Position numbers and translations under genes: made by a program. Of a stretch of DNA of 64,000 nt, positions 33,167-46,100 are shown one piece after another (position 1 is the first letter of the stretch; every line of letters starts with the position of its first letter). The stretch is from NCBI RefSeq assembly GCF_003576645.1, contig NC_044923.1:9322137-9386136 (forward strand), written 5' to 3'. This DNA comes from Ipomoea triloba (taxonomy: Eukaryota; Streptophyta; Magnoliopsida; Solanales; Convolvulaceae). The notes under the pieces are model-generated. The model ran no database searches and had not been told where the DNA came from. It saw only the letters and a list, made by a program, of their open reading frames with translations.

Positions 33167-34075
33167 TTAGCAAAAACAAATGCTTAAATTAATTACCCAG
33201 TCAAGATCCAAAACATGAGCAATGGAAAAGAACGGGACCGAGAAGCAGTCTACACGGTCAGTCTTAAATAAGGACTCTCTAACTAACAAATGGACGACCC
33301 TAGATAAGGACTCTCTAACTAACAAATGGACGACCCTATTTGCAGACCGTTTAACAAACAAAAAGCAAAGATTAGTAAAATCTTTAGCTATTTCTCTAAT
33401 GTCATTGACTATAAGATCAAAAGAAGTAGTTAAGTGCTCGTCATGGATTCCATTGATGACCTTCAAGCAATCAGATTCCACCTGGATATCATCAGCATGT
33501 AGCTCCTTCAGCCATTTCAACGCTTCCTTGACGGCCATCGCTTCAGCCTCATCTGGATTGTGTATCACCATCATGGGGACCTCTCTAGCAGCAATGAAGT
33601 CACCATTGGAGTCTCTAAGAACAAGCCCGAAACCCATCTTCCTATTAGAGATACCAAGAGCCGCATTGATGTTGATCTTCTTCCACCCTGGTGGAGGCTT
33701 TTCCCAGCGGGCAGCGTGATCATCCCCATTCGCAAACTGGTTGGCTCCAAAATTGACCTCCTGCCACTGACAAAGAAAGGTTTGAGCTCCTCCAATAACT
33801 GCATGCACAGGGGTAGAAGTGTGGTTCCAAGTTTTATCATTCCTGGCCTCCCAAATTTTCCAGCAGACTGTGATCAACAAGCAAAGTTCATTATCGCTTA
33901 GCTTCCTGAAGTTCTGCTCCAACCAATCCAGAATAGATTGGCTGCTCCAGTAGTCAATACCCCCAATAGCATCCCCGCATTGTCAAGCAAAAGGGCATCT
34001 TACAAACAAGTGAAAGGCAGTTTCATTCTTGCCATTGCACATACAACATGTTTCAAGATGTGGCAATGCATGGTT
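33167..34075 (-). pseudogene. LINE ORF2 C-terminal fragment (zinc finger plus RNase H), copy 2
   Basis: Minus strand: a zf-RVT-like HALPHLETCCMCNGKNE near 34060-34010 with a stop after it. Then a 251-codon frame (33922-33167) has WKIWEARNDKTW, GFGLVLRDSNGDFIAAR, EAEAMAVKEAL and FVKRSANRVVHLLVRESL. A 36-bp unit is duplicated in frame near 33270-33340, so RVVHLLVRESL appears twice. It differs from copy 1 and represents a separate insertion. Confidence 0.85.
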
Positions 34076-34347
34076 ACAAAAGGTTCATAAATTTCCTAAA
34101 TCAAGATTATTATACAGTTATATTGGACTAGAATAGATACATATGTAAGGGCAGACCCTTTGATAGATTGAACAGAAGTAAAACTAAACCAGAAAGCAGG
34201 ATATGGTCTTGAAGTAAAATTTGGTAAGTACTGCATTAATCATCATCTGTTTCCCTGTACAGTGACTCTCTGCACTCTACTCTAATGATATCAGCATTTA
34301 ATCAGAAGTTAATAAGAGGGATATGATTAAGTGGAATAAATGGACCT

Positions 34348-37300
34348 CTATTCTGTTATGTCAAGAGAAGTCTTTAATTGTCTGACAAGGTAAGGTAATG
34401 TCTTTAAGCAGTGTTGAGTTGACAGGTCAACACAAGATTCCAAGACCTTGATGGTATTGCCATCCTGCTGGAGTTTTGCAGCTACAAATTTGTCTTGGCA
34501 ATGTGTCAATGACCTTTTCATGTTTTCCTGTATACATAAAAAAAATGCATAATTATCACACAGGATTAAAAATAGAGTTTGTAAACATTAGAATGCACTT
34601 ATGCAGACAATCTGTTGTTCAGTACGTTCAAATTGTATAGAAACACTAGTTTCAACATACAAGATCAAAAGGGAAATTTTCCATTACACACACATATAGG
34701 TTTGCATAGTTCGGAGAAATTAATCCTACATTTGCAGGGCACACATCCTAAATGATAACCTAATCCACTATAGTTTAAGTACAAAGTTGAATGGAAAGCT
34801 AAACAACAATTGAATTCCTCTCATTGTTGAAACCCTAACTAGGTACCACACTACCGCTACATGAATTAGGAACACAAGCCCCCTTGTATTTCCAAATTCT
34901 TCAAACACCATATAGAACTACTACTGTACAAATCACCCTCTTCTGCACGTGAACGTGTTGTGATCACCGATTACTGACCTTGGTTGATGGATGGAGATGA
35001 TGCTCAAGAAATCTTTTAAAGCATAGGATGTAAGAATCTTCCTTAAGCTCAAGAGTGTTCCCTAAAAATAGGTCATAGAACACATGCTTATAGAGGCGTT
35101 GGAAGTTATGTTGTAACACATCTCTGCAACCAAGAATACCACATCCTTGCCCTGGAAGGCCTTTTTCAGCCGTTCAGTGCATGAAAATCAAGATCAAGAC
35201 ATCCCCTGGGACTCTGCTATACATAATTTGAAAAGGAATTAAGTTTGAATTTGGCAAGCTGGTATATCAAATCATGACATTGGTAGACGGTCATGGAGGA
35301 AAAGCATCTTTGCTCTTTCCAAATCTAATCATTGATCTGTTGGTGGACTAAGGACCAGACTAAAATAGATTTGGTTATGAGGAAGAAGCCAAGCAACTTA
35401 TCATATTACTGAAAATTTGATGAAAAGGCAAACATCTAAATGACTTGGAATCAGCCACTAGAGCACAAAGAAAACTGAGAGATTGAGAGCAACTCAGTTT
35501 AGTAACTCTGGTAAACCTATGAACAAACAAAGATCGATCCAATTCCTGCAAATGCATATTCAAGTATAGGAGCAGCAAGAAGAACAATCACTCAAAGCGC
35601 AGAGAACAAGTGCTACAGAGTGACTAGAACTGATGAAAGAAATATGAAGAACCATATCTGAGAGTGGAAGAGGAAGCAACTGATGATACAGGAGAGCAAG
35701 ATGTTGAAATTGTAGTTGGAACATCTTCAGAGCAGTCAGTCTCTCCCCAAGAAGTAGATTAGCTTTTTGGTTTTCTTTTTGTTTGGAAATTATTTTTGAA
35801 TCTATAACTATTCCTTGGATATCTACCTTAACTGCTTGGACAGACAACACTCCAACAGTATGATCTAACCACAGGATCTTAATAGTTTGGATAATCTTTT
35901 GGTCTAGCTCATGTAAGAAATATATAAATCAAATTAATATTCTAAATTAAGGTTCTTTAAAATGGGGAGTTTGCTTTTGGATATTGTTCCTGTTAGCTAC
36001 TGTTTTGCCTGTTGCACAGGTTGCCTATCTATTCTAAGATGGAGCATACAGTTAGAATAAATAATTTTCTTTTTTTAAATTGATTTCAGATGGGGGCGTA
36101 AGAGGCACTCAAATTTAGAAAGAATAAAATATATAAATATAAAAATATATTAGATATGGGATGGAATGTAAGATACACTCAATAGGAACTGCTATGTGTA
36201 GTTGTGTACGGTCTATACATATCAAAAGAGGAATTGCTATTCAAGTCAGAACATGTTGTCCACTCTCCTTTTCACTATTGTTCATGATTTACTTGTCTAA
36301 ATATTTTTTGATCACTCGCATGACACTAATCTCAATTCTCAAAGGGGCAACCCTAATTATCACAGTAAAGGATTAACAAAAGAGGCACCACGAAAAAATA
36401 ATGACAGAACATTACCATTGAAACCAAATTATTAAGAATTCCTTTGTCAAATTCGGAGGTGTTTCCGCCACCCCAAGCTTCAAGCACATTAATAGTATTT
36501 CTGAATGAAGCTACTTATCTATTGAAGTCTCAGTTAAGACTAAATCCACTCATCAGAGCCCTTGTAACTTGTTACTTGCAAAAGATGTTTATTGTTGATT
36601 TTTCCCTGAAAGAATCATGGCACATATTTTATCCTCTCTAAGCCAATGAGAATAAAACCACCCCACAATTTATGAAATCCATCTATCCGCATTCTATATC
36701 CACTTTATGCTTCAAAATCTGAATCCAGCTTCTCCCACCCATTTAAAGCAACAACTTTGTTGAACAAACTTAAATGCTAAGTTCTTGTAAGGTTCATCCG
36801 GACCTTCCATTCTAAAGAAATATAAAACAATATATATTAAATTCAAAACACTTCTATCTTCAAGTGTAACAAGATTCTTTTGGAGACTAAAGTCAAATCT
36901 TCAACCCATGGCATTTTTTATCCAATATGGAATATGACGAATTACAGATATCCGAATTTTAGTTCCCACAGCTCAAACTTCTGCTATGGAGTCGAAAGAC
37001 AAAATAAACATAAGTTATCCAAGAACAAAGGTGTTGAAATTAATTTTAACATCAAATTCTTATACCCATATGCATACACTAGCACAAAGAGCTATTCCCA
37101 AGATCTTCAAATAGATAGTTAACTGCAATAGTTCTTCTAAGTGTCTTTACCTCATCTATTTCTTTATATACACAGATAAATCTCAATCTCGATATTGATA
37201 AAAACCATAACCACAAACAAAAATTTCAGTATGAACAGGCATTATTAAAAACCTAAAATGAGTAGGGAATTTACTGCAAATTTAGCCGTTTCATCCTCCA

Positions 37301-37642
37301 CAAGATAATGGGCTTTGAGAACAGGGACGGTGCAATACTCCACACAGTTCCCTATCTCCTCTTGAGTTTTGCTCCTATCGAAGCACTCATAAGCGCATTT
37401 GAAGTATGCTTGCTGCAAATCACCAATAGAATTAACAAGCAGGTTCAACGCTCGAACACCCGGATACCACAAACATGGCTAGAAATTGGAAACGCCGAAG
37501 AAATGGAAGAAACCTGAAGGGTGAAATTGACGTGGTCTTTGACACCGGAAAGTTGGGCCTCCGTAGCTGCGGTGATTTCATTGAGTTTTTGCCTCATTAT
37601 CTCCGCTACCAGTTGCTCTTCGGCGTCTGCCAAGTGATCCAT
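34348..37642 (-). CDS. FAM136A-like protein (DUF842)
   Basis: Three exons on the minus strand: 37642-37514 (43 codons), 37412-37275 (46 codons) and 34527-34348 (59 codons plus stop). All are phase 0 with GT..AG borders, giving 148 residues, close to the usual family length. Exon 1 has MDHLADAEEQLVAEIMRQKL and ends NFTLQ. Exon 2 has QAYFKCAYECFDR and NCVEYC, and exon 3 has HCQDKF. These give the paired cysteine motifs (CxxxC spacing) typical of DUF842. Related animal FAM136A proteins are mitochondrial; the plant role is not established. Intron 2 is 2747 bp and holds no gene I can identify. The first two exons lie so far from the third that a short-range prediction would miss exon 3. Confidence 0.9.
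34600..37240 (-). other. Long intron 2 of the DUF842 gene, no internal gene found
   Basis: Contains only short frames without recognisable domains. A minus frame at 35560-35850 (SVQAVKVDIQGIVIDSK...) is open for 96 codons but matches nothing I know. Confidence 0.5.
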
Positions 37643-37795
37643 CTATCACAATTCACAGAGGACTGCAATTTGCTCTACCCTATTTGCGCATAATAGGCAT
37701 GGAAAGATAGTGCGAGACTTCAAGGAATTGAACTTAGGTAGTTGGGGTGTCTTTTGAAACCACGAAAATGATAGAAGAGTGTATTTGGTTGAGAG

Positions 37796-38353
37796 TAGGG
37801 TTCTTAACGAACCGAACATAAACGAAGGGAGGTTGTTCGTGTTCATTTGTTAAGGATTTTGGGGGTGTTCAGGTTCGTGTTCGTTTGTTAAGTTTTTTGA
37901 AAATCCTGTTCGTGTTCGTTTGTTAAGCGTTCGTTAGTGTTCGTTCGCGAACACGTTCAAACGTTAACAAACATGTTCACAAACATGTTCATTTACGTTC
38001 ATGAACATTTAATAATCAAACACATGCACATGTTCATGAACCCAATTTGTTCGTGAATAATAAATAATCTACGTTTATGAACAATTTATATGTTTGTAAA
38101 CATGTTTGCTAACATTATTAAACGAGTTTGTTCGCGAACATTACTAAACGAATACAAACGAGCTTGTTCACGAACACTACTAAACGAACACAAACGAGCT
38201 TACCACTGTTCAGGCTTTGTTCGTTTATTAACCGAGCTCTAAATTTTGTTTGTTAATATAATGTTCATTTACCTTAACAAACGAACATAAACGAACGCTT
38301 ACCGAGCTTGAACACGAGTAGTTTGTCGAAAGCTCTGTTCGCTAACACCACTA
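37796..38353. mobile_element. hAT-type MITE with GTTCGTGTTCGTTT repeats
   Basis: Ends TAGGGTTCTTAACGAAC and the inverted GTTCGCTAACACCACTA pair imperfectly. The flanking 8 bp are GTTGAGAG (37788-37795) and GTTGACAG (38354-38361), matching at 7 of 8 positions. The body is full of GTTCGTGTTCGTTTGTTAA and its complement. It inserted about 150 bp upstream of the DUF842 start codon, so it may lie in that promoter. Confidence 0.75.
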
Positions 38354-38379
38354 GTTGACAGGTATAAAGTCATCGTTGT

Positions 38380-39062
38380 TTTAAAGTCATTGTTATTGAT
38401 TGGTTTGGTTGACAAGTTTTATAACATTATTATGAATTTTGATTACCTCATACTTATTCCCTAATAAAATAAGGTTTCATTTCCCTTCTTCCTCCTCTTC
38501 CCCAGCTATTAATAATCATTTTCATTTTACCCTACCACCAGACATGTAAAATACTTTCACTAAAATTCATTACCACTACAAAGTATTTGATACACATTCC
38601 GATTCCGATTCTCATGTGCGAACCAAACACACCCTAAATGTTTTTGAAAAATAAGTTATTTTTCAAAAAATATTTTTATTTCTAGTGTTTGGTTGTATTT
38701 CAAAAAACTATATTGGTGTGTTTGATTCATTTTTCGGAATATGAGTAGAATTGTATAATTAATCATTTTAATTGTTTTGTTTAGAATATAATAACATTTA
38801 GAATACTCTTCATTTTATCTGTCTTATTTACTATTCATTGGTCAAACCAACTATTTCTTCTGTATTTATTTTTTAGTATTTTTTTATAATTTGATTTTTT
38901 TTGTGTTTAATAGTACTTTTAGTGTAATTTCTAAATATATAAATTTTGTATACTAATACTAAACTTAATAATTAATATTGTGAAAATTTGAATTAAAAAT
39001 AACTTCAGTCAAGTCTCGTTAACCGAACCAAACACATAAAAAATGACGGAGGAAGTAATAAT
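38380..39062. repeat. MITE-rich stretch
   Basis: 38560-38740 carries GTGCGAACCAAACACACC and the inverted GGTGTGTTTGATTCAT, a small MITE type. 38793-39060 is a second copy of the 21261-21470 MITE and ends GACGGAGGAAGTAAT. Confidence 0.55.
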
Positions 39063-40340
39063 AATAATAATTGTAAATATAATAAAAAATAACTAATAAG
39101 ATATCAAAATAACTAACCAAAGTCTTCCAGTTCAAAATAACAAATAAAATTATTACTAATTTTACAATCTACAATTGCGAACAAATATTACTTATCAAAG
39201 TATTGGTGTTGGTGGGGTAGTGGTAGTCAAGGTACTTTTATATATACTAAACCAAACTTAATATTATGGAAAATCAAATTAAAAATAACATTAGTCAAGG
39301 TAGATGTTCATGACGTAGTATTTTCTGGTTGAAGGATATTTCTCTCTGTTTTTTCAATGTGAGATTTTTACATATGCTTGGTTACGTTTAATTTGCAGCT
39401 TGTAGCACTGGACTTCATCGCCGGTGTATTCGCCATAACAGATTCAGGTAGCCAGCTATGATCTCTGGTTTCAGGATTTAGAAGAGGCTGAGGCCAAGCA
39501 AGAAGAGGGTGGCAGCAATTTTGTTGGAAAAGAAGAGCATAGCAAGTTGGAGCAGTTTTGAGGAAAGAAAAAGAAAGATGATTATTAATGAAGGCCAAAA
39601 TTAAACCAAACATCTTGTACTCCGATAACATGTAGTGACTCTCTCATATGGGAGGTCATGAGATAGAGCCCTCAGTAGAGGCAAATACAGGTTGAGAAAG
39701 TATAGATGAACAAATATTACAATATAATAGGTCAGTTATATTTCAAAATAAAATTAAAAAATGAAGGCCAAAATTAAGGTTCATTCAAGGGGTGTTGGTC
39801 CAAGCATTTATAGGCATCCAACATGCAAACATTGCATCTCCAAACTTCAATAATATAGTTACTAAGCTAGCAATGATTCTCCCTACATCTACTTCTTTCA
39901 ATACCAACCTAGTATTACATATATTGATCAAAGAATCATTTTTTCAATGATATGTAGTCGGTATTTTCAAATTTAACTCTCAAAAATTAATTTTAAAAAA
40001 TTACAATTTTAGTCCATGTATTGTATAGCGGGTGTAATTTTTTTTTCCAATAGTACCCCAGTGGTATATTTAGTCATCAATTTAATTTTCTTGGAGAACA
40101 ACACTCAACAATTGTTCTCACTACAAATGATTTTCATGGCCGAAAAAAGTACCTACAATATTATTTGAAGATATTAAATTACTTTCAATTACAAAGTAAT
40201 ACTATTGCGGTGCCATATTAATTAGGAACAAAAATAACACTTCTTTAGAACTCATAAACTAAAACTACCAATTTTTTTCAATAATTATCTTACATTTCAA
40301 CCTTGACTTTCAAAGTTTTATTATATCATATAATCATTAT
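39063..40340. other. Intergenic, SINE remnant only
   Basis: About 39630-39745 has a SINE-like block (GTAGTGACTCTCTCATATGG, then GTTGAGAAAGTATAGATGAA and AATATAATAGGTCAGTTATA). The rest shows no gene. Confidence 0.45.
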
Positions 40341-40344
40341 ATAT

Positions 40345-40940
40345 ATGATAGAATGGTCCTAAGAGAACACACATCAGGAGAAAACTAAGAACTAATCTCA
40401 GCCTTACATCTATGAAAATCGAAAAGATCAGATTAGATTTATAAAAAGAAATGCAATAGAATTTTCGTAATTATCAAATTCACTTTGCAAACTTGAACAC
40501 TTAAATATGCAATCTGTAACAACTAAATATGTAAACATGGATAAATTTTAAAAAGTTAATGAAAAAGCTAAATTTTAAATCTAAACCATTAATGCTAGAC
40601 CCTAAGAAGTAAAAAAAATGAATCCATAAACCAAATAAAATAAAAAACTTAGCCTAAGGCCCTAAACTCTAAAATCCAAACCCTAACTGCAATGCGCATT
40701 CGCATTTTTGCAAGTGCAATTATTTAGTAATAAATATGCATTATGTTAATACTAAATGTGCAAACCTGAAAATTTCTGAGAAGTGCAGATTTTAGTGTTC
40801 AAGTTTATACAGTAAAGTTGATGAGAATTGCGAAAATACCACTGCATTTTTAAAAAAAATATGATTTGATCTGTCCAATTTTTCTAGATGTAAGCATGAG
40901 ATTGGTTTGTAGTTTTCTCCTAAATATTTATTCTCATATG
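40345..40940. mobile_element. Foldback MITE
   Basis: Left arm GGAGAAAACTAAGAACTAAT, CTCAGCCTTACATCTA and AAAAGATCAGATTAGATT is matched in inverted order by the right arm (GATTTGATCTGTCC, TAGATGTAAGCATGAGATTG, GTAGTTTTCTCC). The arms are about 90 bp. The centre has a GCGCATTCGCATTTTTGC palindrome-like core. Confidence 0.7.
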
Positions 40941-40969
40941 ATCAAAAACACACACACACACACACACAT

Positions 40970-41828
40970 GGGCTGGTTCTGGTGCGAAGGATCTCTCAGG
41001 TGAAAGATGGGGTTAGATCTAAGTCGTTGATCAAATCTAGATCAACGGCTCAAATCAATGAATTTTTTTTAAATAAAAAAGAAGAGGAAGAAGAAGAAGG
41101 AGAAGAAGAAAAGGCATACCCAAGATCTGCTATTGGCGCTCATCTCTTCTCTTCTATGTTACTTTGGCAATGTCCATTAACTGAATGTTGAAAAATGATT
41201 GAAAATCTTAAAAAAGAAAACCACACACCTAAAGTTTCAGAGTGACTCACCTTAAGAAGGAAAGCCACGCACATTTTTTTTTTTTAAATTTGTGTTCAAT
41301 CTGGGCTGTTAATTTTGATTAGATCAAGGGTAGAGATTAAACCGAACTTTAAGGTGCGTCACTCTAGAGCATTAAGTGTGTCTTTCCATAGCTTAATGTG
41401 TGTTGCTTTCCTTCTTAAGGTGCGTATATTTAATTTAATTCTTAAGGCGCGTCACTTTTCTAGTTTAAGGTGCATTAGTCTAAAGCTTTAGACGCGTCTT
41501 TCCATAGCTTAAGGTGAGTTGTTTTCATTCTTTAAGGTATGTATATTTAAAGCTTAAGGTGCATGCATCACTTTTCTAGTTTAAGGTACATCAGTTTAAA
41601 CTTAAGGTGCGTTGTTTTATACCTTAAGGTGCGTGATTTTATAACTTAATGTGCGTAGTTTTATATCTTAAGGTGCATCAATTTGAGACAGTTGATCATT
41701 TGCATGCATATTGACAGAAGTGCGTTTAAAAAAAAAAATTCTTGATTTGAACGGTTGATCTAGATTAGATTAACAGTTCAGATTTCACCACATCTTTCAT
41801 CTGCGAGAGTCTCCATACTTGAACTAAT

Positions 41829-41833
<5 letters not shown>
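40970..41833. mobile_element. Foldback element with TTAAGGTGCGT minisatellite core
   Basis: Left arm GATCTCTCAGGTGAAAGATG, CGTTGATCAAATCTAGATCA and inverted right arm TGATCTAGATTAGATTAACA, CATCTTTCATCTGCGAGAG pair over about 100 bp. The interior (41350-41690) repeats TTAAGGTGCGT and variants more than ten times in degenerate form. It sits between a (CA)n run (40950-40969) and an (AT)n run (41833-41886), both favoured sites for such elements. Confidence 0.7.

Positions 41834-41886
<53 letters not shown>
41833..41886. repeat. (AT)n microsatellite
   Basis: Perfect TA dinucleotide run of about 27 units at the right edge of the foldback element. Confidence 0.95.
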
Positions 41887-41889
<3 letters not shown>

Positions 41890-42635
41890 CTATTTTCTAG
41901 GTGCTCGCTCTCTTTTATTTTCTTAATTTATTTATGTGTAACAAAAAGTAGTGGATGAACAGTAGGAAACCGTGTTGTCTGGGACAATGAAAGTTAACAA
42001 CGTTATTTTTACATAGATTCATATTATTGCGCATACATCAATGCCATATCTGTTGGAGCATATCGCAACAAAACGTTTGGAAAGAAAAATCAGGGATCAA
42101 GTGTCAACAGGCAACATCAATAGTATGGGAGTGATCTCTAAAAGTGAGTGGGCTCCTTGTGCCCAATAAACAAAAGTCTAACTTCTGTATCCAACTGAGT
42201 TACCAAAATTTACATCCTCTCATATGCTTTGTCGGGCTGGAGCCTAAAGGGCTCTTGGGGTTGAGAAGTCAACAAACTCTGAACTCTTCCTCGCACGGCA
42301 AACTTAAAATAACATTAAATTAGCTGAAAAGTTGACAGACAAGCACAACAGGGAGTACACAATAAGTCATTCTGCCTTTTAAAAAAAAAATCTTCCAAAT
42401 TATCTAGCTAGTATAATAATGCGATTCAATCTGCTGTTTATACTTGCCTGTAACTAATTATTACTGATTAGTTCAGGCGAGTCTCAGGTCAAATATTCTC
42501 ATCACTTATTCATGGCGAAATCCTTTTCTAGATGTATTCTTTCTTAGTTTAAACATTTCTTAAGTTAAATATTTTTATTTTAAGATAATTATGTGGTCGT
42601 TTTAATGTTTTAAAAGTTTTGATAACCTTATTAGT
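41890..42635. other. Intergenic, nothing recognised
   Basis: No open frame or repeat I can name. Confidence 0.45.
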
Positions 42636-42638
42636 GTT

Positions 42639-42850
42639 TTTTTTTTTTTTAATTCGTAGCCACTATCCGAGTGTATACATTGGATAAACTACACATTGTG
42701 ACCACAAGGAGGTAAAGTAACTTAGGTTGCACATAATTGACTGACTCAAACCAGACTTATAAGTTATTACCACTGAAAATTGAATATGAAATCTTGTGGT
42801 TACTAAGTCAATAGTATGACCGATCAACTTAATTGGTTGGGTTGCCCAAA
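42639..42850 (-). mobile_element. tRNA-related SINE, second family
   Basis: On the minus strand it starts GGGCAACCCAACCAATTAAG, has TTGATCGGTCATACTATTG and a B-box-like TTTCATATTC region, and ends in poly-A (poly-T at 42639-42651 on plus). It is about 200 bp long and distinct from the 903-1084 SINE. Target duplications are not clear. Confidence 0.5.
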
Positions 42851-43166
42851 GATCACCTTATTAATTGATCTGATCAATGTGCGTGGATGAGATTGAGAAG
42901 TAATTTCATGTAATAACAACTTATAATAATTGTAAGTTGAATGCAATTTTGGGAGAAGAAGTTGAACGTATGCAATACTTTGAGACAAATTGTGATTCAC
43001 ATTCACCTACTTTCTTTTTTATACCAAAGTTTGTATTTGTCTTATTTCTACTTCATTCATTGACTAGGTAGGTAAGACCAGAATGCTTATATATACCTCA
43101 GCTCATAGCTCATTAGGAGTACCAACTACCAAGCAAAGTTCTATTCAATTTATTAGATCTCCATAT

Positions 43167-46100
43167 ATGGCTACCCTTTCTTACTTGTTTCTTTTTGCCA
43201 TCTTCTTCATCCATTCCTGCTCAAATTGCATTGTTCAGTGCACTGGAAACATTAGCACTGATGTATCTATTCTTTTGTCTCTCAAAGCCCAACTCACATT
43301 ACATGATCCAAACAATATCTTGGCCACCAACTGGTCTACTACCACTTCTATCTGCCATTGGATTGGAGTTCACTGTGACTCGCAACACCATAGGGTGGTG
43401 GCATTGGATATTTCAAATATGAGTTTGTTAGGCCAATTTCCTACCGCCTTGGGAAATCTCTCCTTTCTGTCCTTCCTGAATATGAGCTATAATAATTTCA
43501 TTGGAGAAATTCCTCAAGAACTCGGGAATCTCCGTAACTTAAAGGTGATAGATACATACTGTAATCACCTTACAGGTGCAATTCCAAACTCAATCTTCAA
43601 CATCTCTACACTTGAATATATTGATTTTTCAAATAATAGTTTGTCGGGTATTCTTCCCCCAAACATATGCCATCAACTTCCAAATCTCAAAATGCTTTAT
43701 TTATTTTTGAATCGCTTTAATGGTCCACTCCCGGCAAATTTATCTGCTTGTTCAAAACTTGGAGTTTTGAGTTTGGCATCCAATATGTTTGATGGGTTGA
43801 TACCTAAAGAATTGGGGAAGTTGGAGATGCTTGAGAAACTACTTATTGGTGATAATAATTTAACAGGTAGTATTCCATGCATCTTTCTCTATATTGACTT
43901 AATTAAATTTCTTAAATTAATTACAGTTTATCCAATTCTTTTTTCCTCTTTGACTATCGTTTTTCTAGATACATCCATTGAAAGTAAAGTAAAGTTATAT
44001 GTAAACATGACCTCAAGTTGAGACACAGTATTTGAATTGTACAATTTATTGTTTTTTAGGAACAATTCCACACGAATTGGGTAATCTCCATAATTTGAAG
44101 AAATTGGGCATAGAAAGAAACCAGATTGTAGGCTATATACCAACATTCCTTTCCAACATGTCATCACTTCAAATCTTGTCATTGAAGGTCAACAAGCTCA
44201 TGGGATCCATACCTAGAGAGATTGGAAATTTATCTTCTCTTCAACAATTATTTCTTCAAGAAAATCACTTTACAGGTACATTTCATAATCACTAATTAGA
44301 AAGGCTGATTAATGTTCCAATTTTTTTGAGTTTATTATCGAAATGGTCCCTCGGCTATTGCAAAATTATCAATTTGGTCCTCGATAATTTTTTTTGCCCA
44401 ATTAAGTCCTCGACATTGAAAATTTAACCAATTTGGTCCTCCGTTTATTTTGGTATTAAATATCTGTTAAATCATGACCAAATTGGTAATTTTTCTATAG
44501 TCAAGGGACCGTTTCGGTAATTAATTTTTGACTGAAATGGTCCCTTGACTATAGTAAAATTACTAATTTAGTCCCGATTTAACGGATATCAAACGGTAAA
44601 ATAAACAGAGGACTAAAATGGTTAAAATTTTCAAAGTTGAGGACTTAATTGGGCAAGAAAAATTGTCGAGTAACTGATAGAATTCTAATGGCTCCCACTC
44701 ACCAAATAGAATTTTTACTTTTGTACTCTGTAACAGGTATGATACCCAAAGAAGTCAGCTACCTTTCTAAATTGGAATTGATTGATTGTGGAAGCAATAA
44801 TCTAAGTGGTATTATACCTGAAGGGGTCTTCAACATTACTTCATTGCGTTCACTTAATTTTCCAAATAATCATATTTTTGGTAGTATCCCTTCTACTATG
44901 TGTTCTGCACAAACCAATCTTGAACAACTTATTCTAGTCCAAAATGTTTTAAGTGGAGCCATTCCTCATTCAATTGCAAATTGTTCCCAACTCTCTATTA
45001 TATCTCTGGGTGATAACCATTTCATTGGCTCCATTCCAAACTCCCTTGAAAACCTTAGCCTTCTCCAAGTTCTTGTAATGCCTAGTAATAAACTAGCATC
45101 TGATCCTTCCTCTCCAGAGCTGAGCTTCATAACTTCTCTGACAAAATGTAGAAAGTTGAAATCACTAGATGTGGGTGATAATAGTCTACATGGAATTCTT
45201 CCTAGATCCATTGGTAATCTCTCTTCCACTCTACAAATCTTTGCTGCAGAAAGTTCGGGGTTGTACGGTACAATCCCGGATGAAATTGGCAATCTAACTG
45301 GCCTCGAAATCATAGCAATGTCTGCTAATTTCTTGAGTGGAAGAGTTCCAAACACATTACAAAGGTTACATGGGCTTGCACGTTTGTATCTGGCTAGAAA
45401 CAAATTGAGTGGTCCACTAACTAGGAATCTTTGTAAGGTGAAGAATCTAGGGGAAATTTATTTGAGCGAAAATGGGCTTTCGGGGCCTATCCTGGAATGC
45501 CTAGGGAACGTTACTTCTCTACGATATATCCACCTTGGTTCAAATAGAATGAATGGTATAATACCTTCAAATATTTGGAACCTGAAAAACCTCTTGACAC
45601 TCGACCTATCTTCTAATTCCTTTAGGGGAGCACTGCCTTCTGGAATTGGAAATCTAGACGTTTTATATGTTCTAGATTTGTCAAACAATAACTTATCTGG
45701 GAACATTCCGAACACAATAGGAAGCTTACAAAATTTGATAAACCTTTCTTTGGCACAAAACCAAATGCGTGGACAAATTCCAGAGTCAATAGGTGGGATG
45801 CTAAGCTTGGAATCACTAGACTTGTCGCATAACAATCTCAGTGGTTCAATTCCCTCGTCATTACAAGGAATTGTATATTTGCACCATTTGAATGTCTCTT
45901 TCAATAGCTTAATTGGTGAAATTCCATCAAATGGTCCTTTCAAAAACTTCACAAGCTTATCCTTTCTATCCAATGAAGCATTGTGCGGAGATGCTAGGTT
46001 TGGAGTTCCACCTTGCCATAAAAGTGTAGTTCAAAGGTCTAAAGCAAAAAGAATTCTTCGATATATTTTGATGGCCTTGGGAATTACAAGCCTTATCCTA

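Noticed and set aside
35560..35850. 96-codon minus-strand frame as a separate gene
   Set aside because: It lies in the DUF842 intron with no recognisable domain, no matching exons and no supporting codon pattern.
43083..43166. Upstream ATG as the receptor kinase start
   Set aside because: It would put 28 hydrophilic residues before the signal peptide; the start at 43167 gives a normal secretory leader.
44966..45973. Minus-strand frames of 145 and 171 codons within the receptor kinase
   Set aside because: They are antisense to the LRR repeats and owe their openness to the repeat codon pattern.
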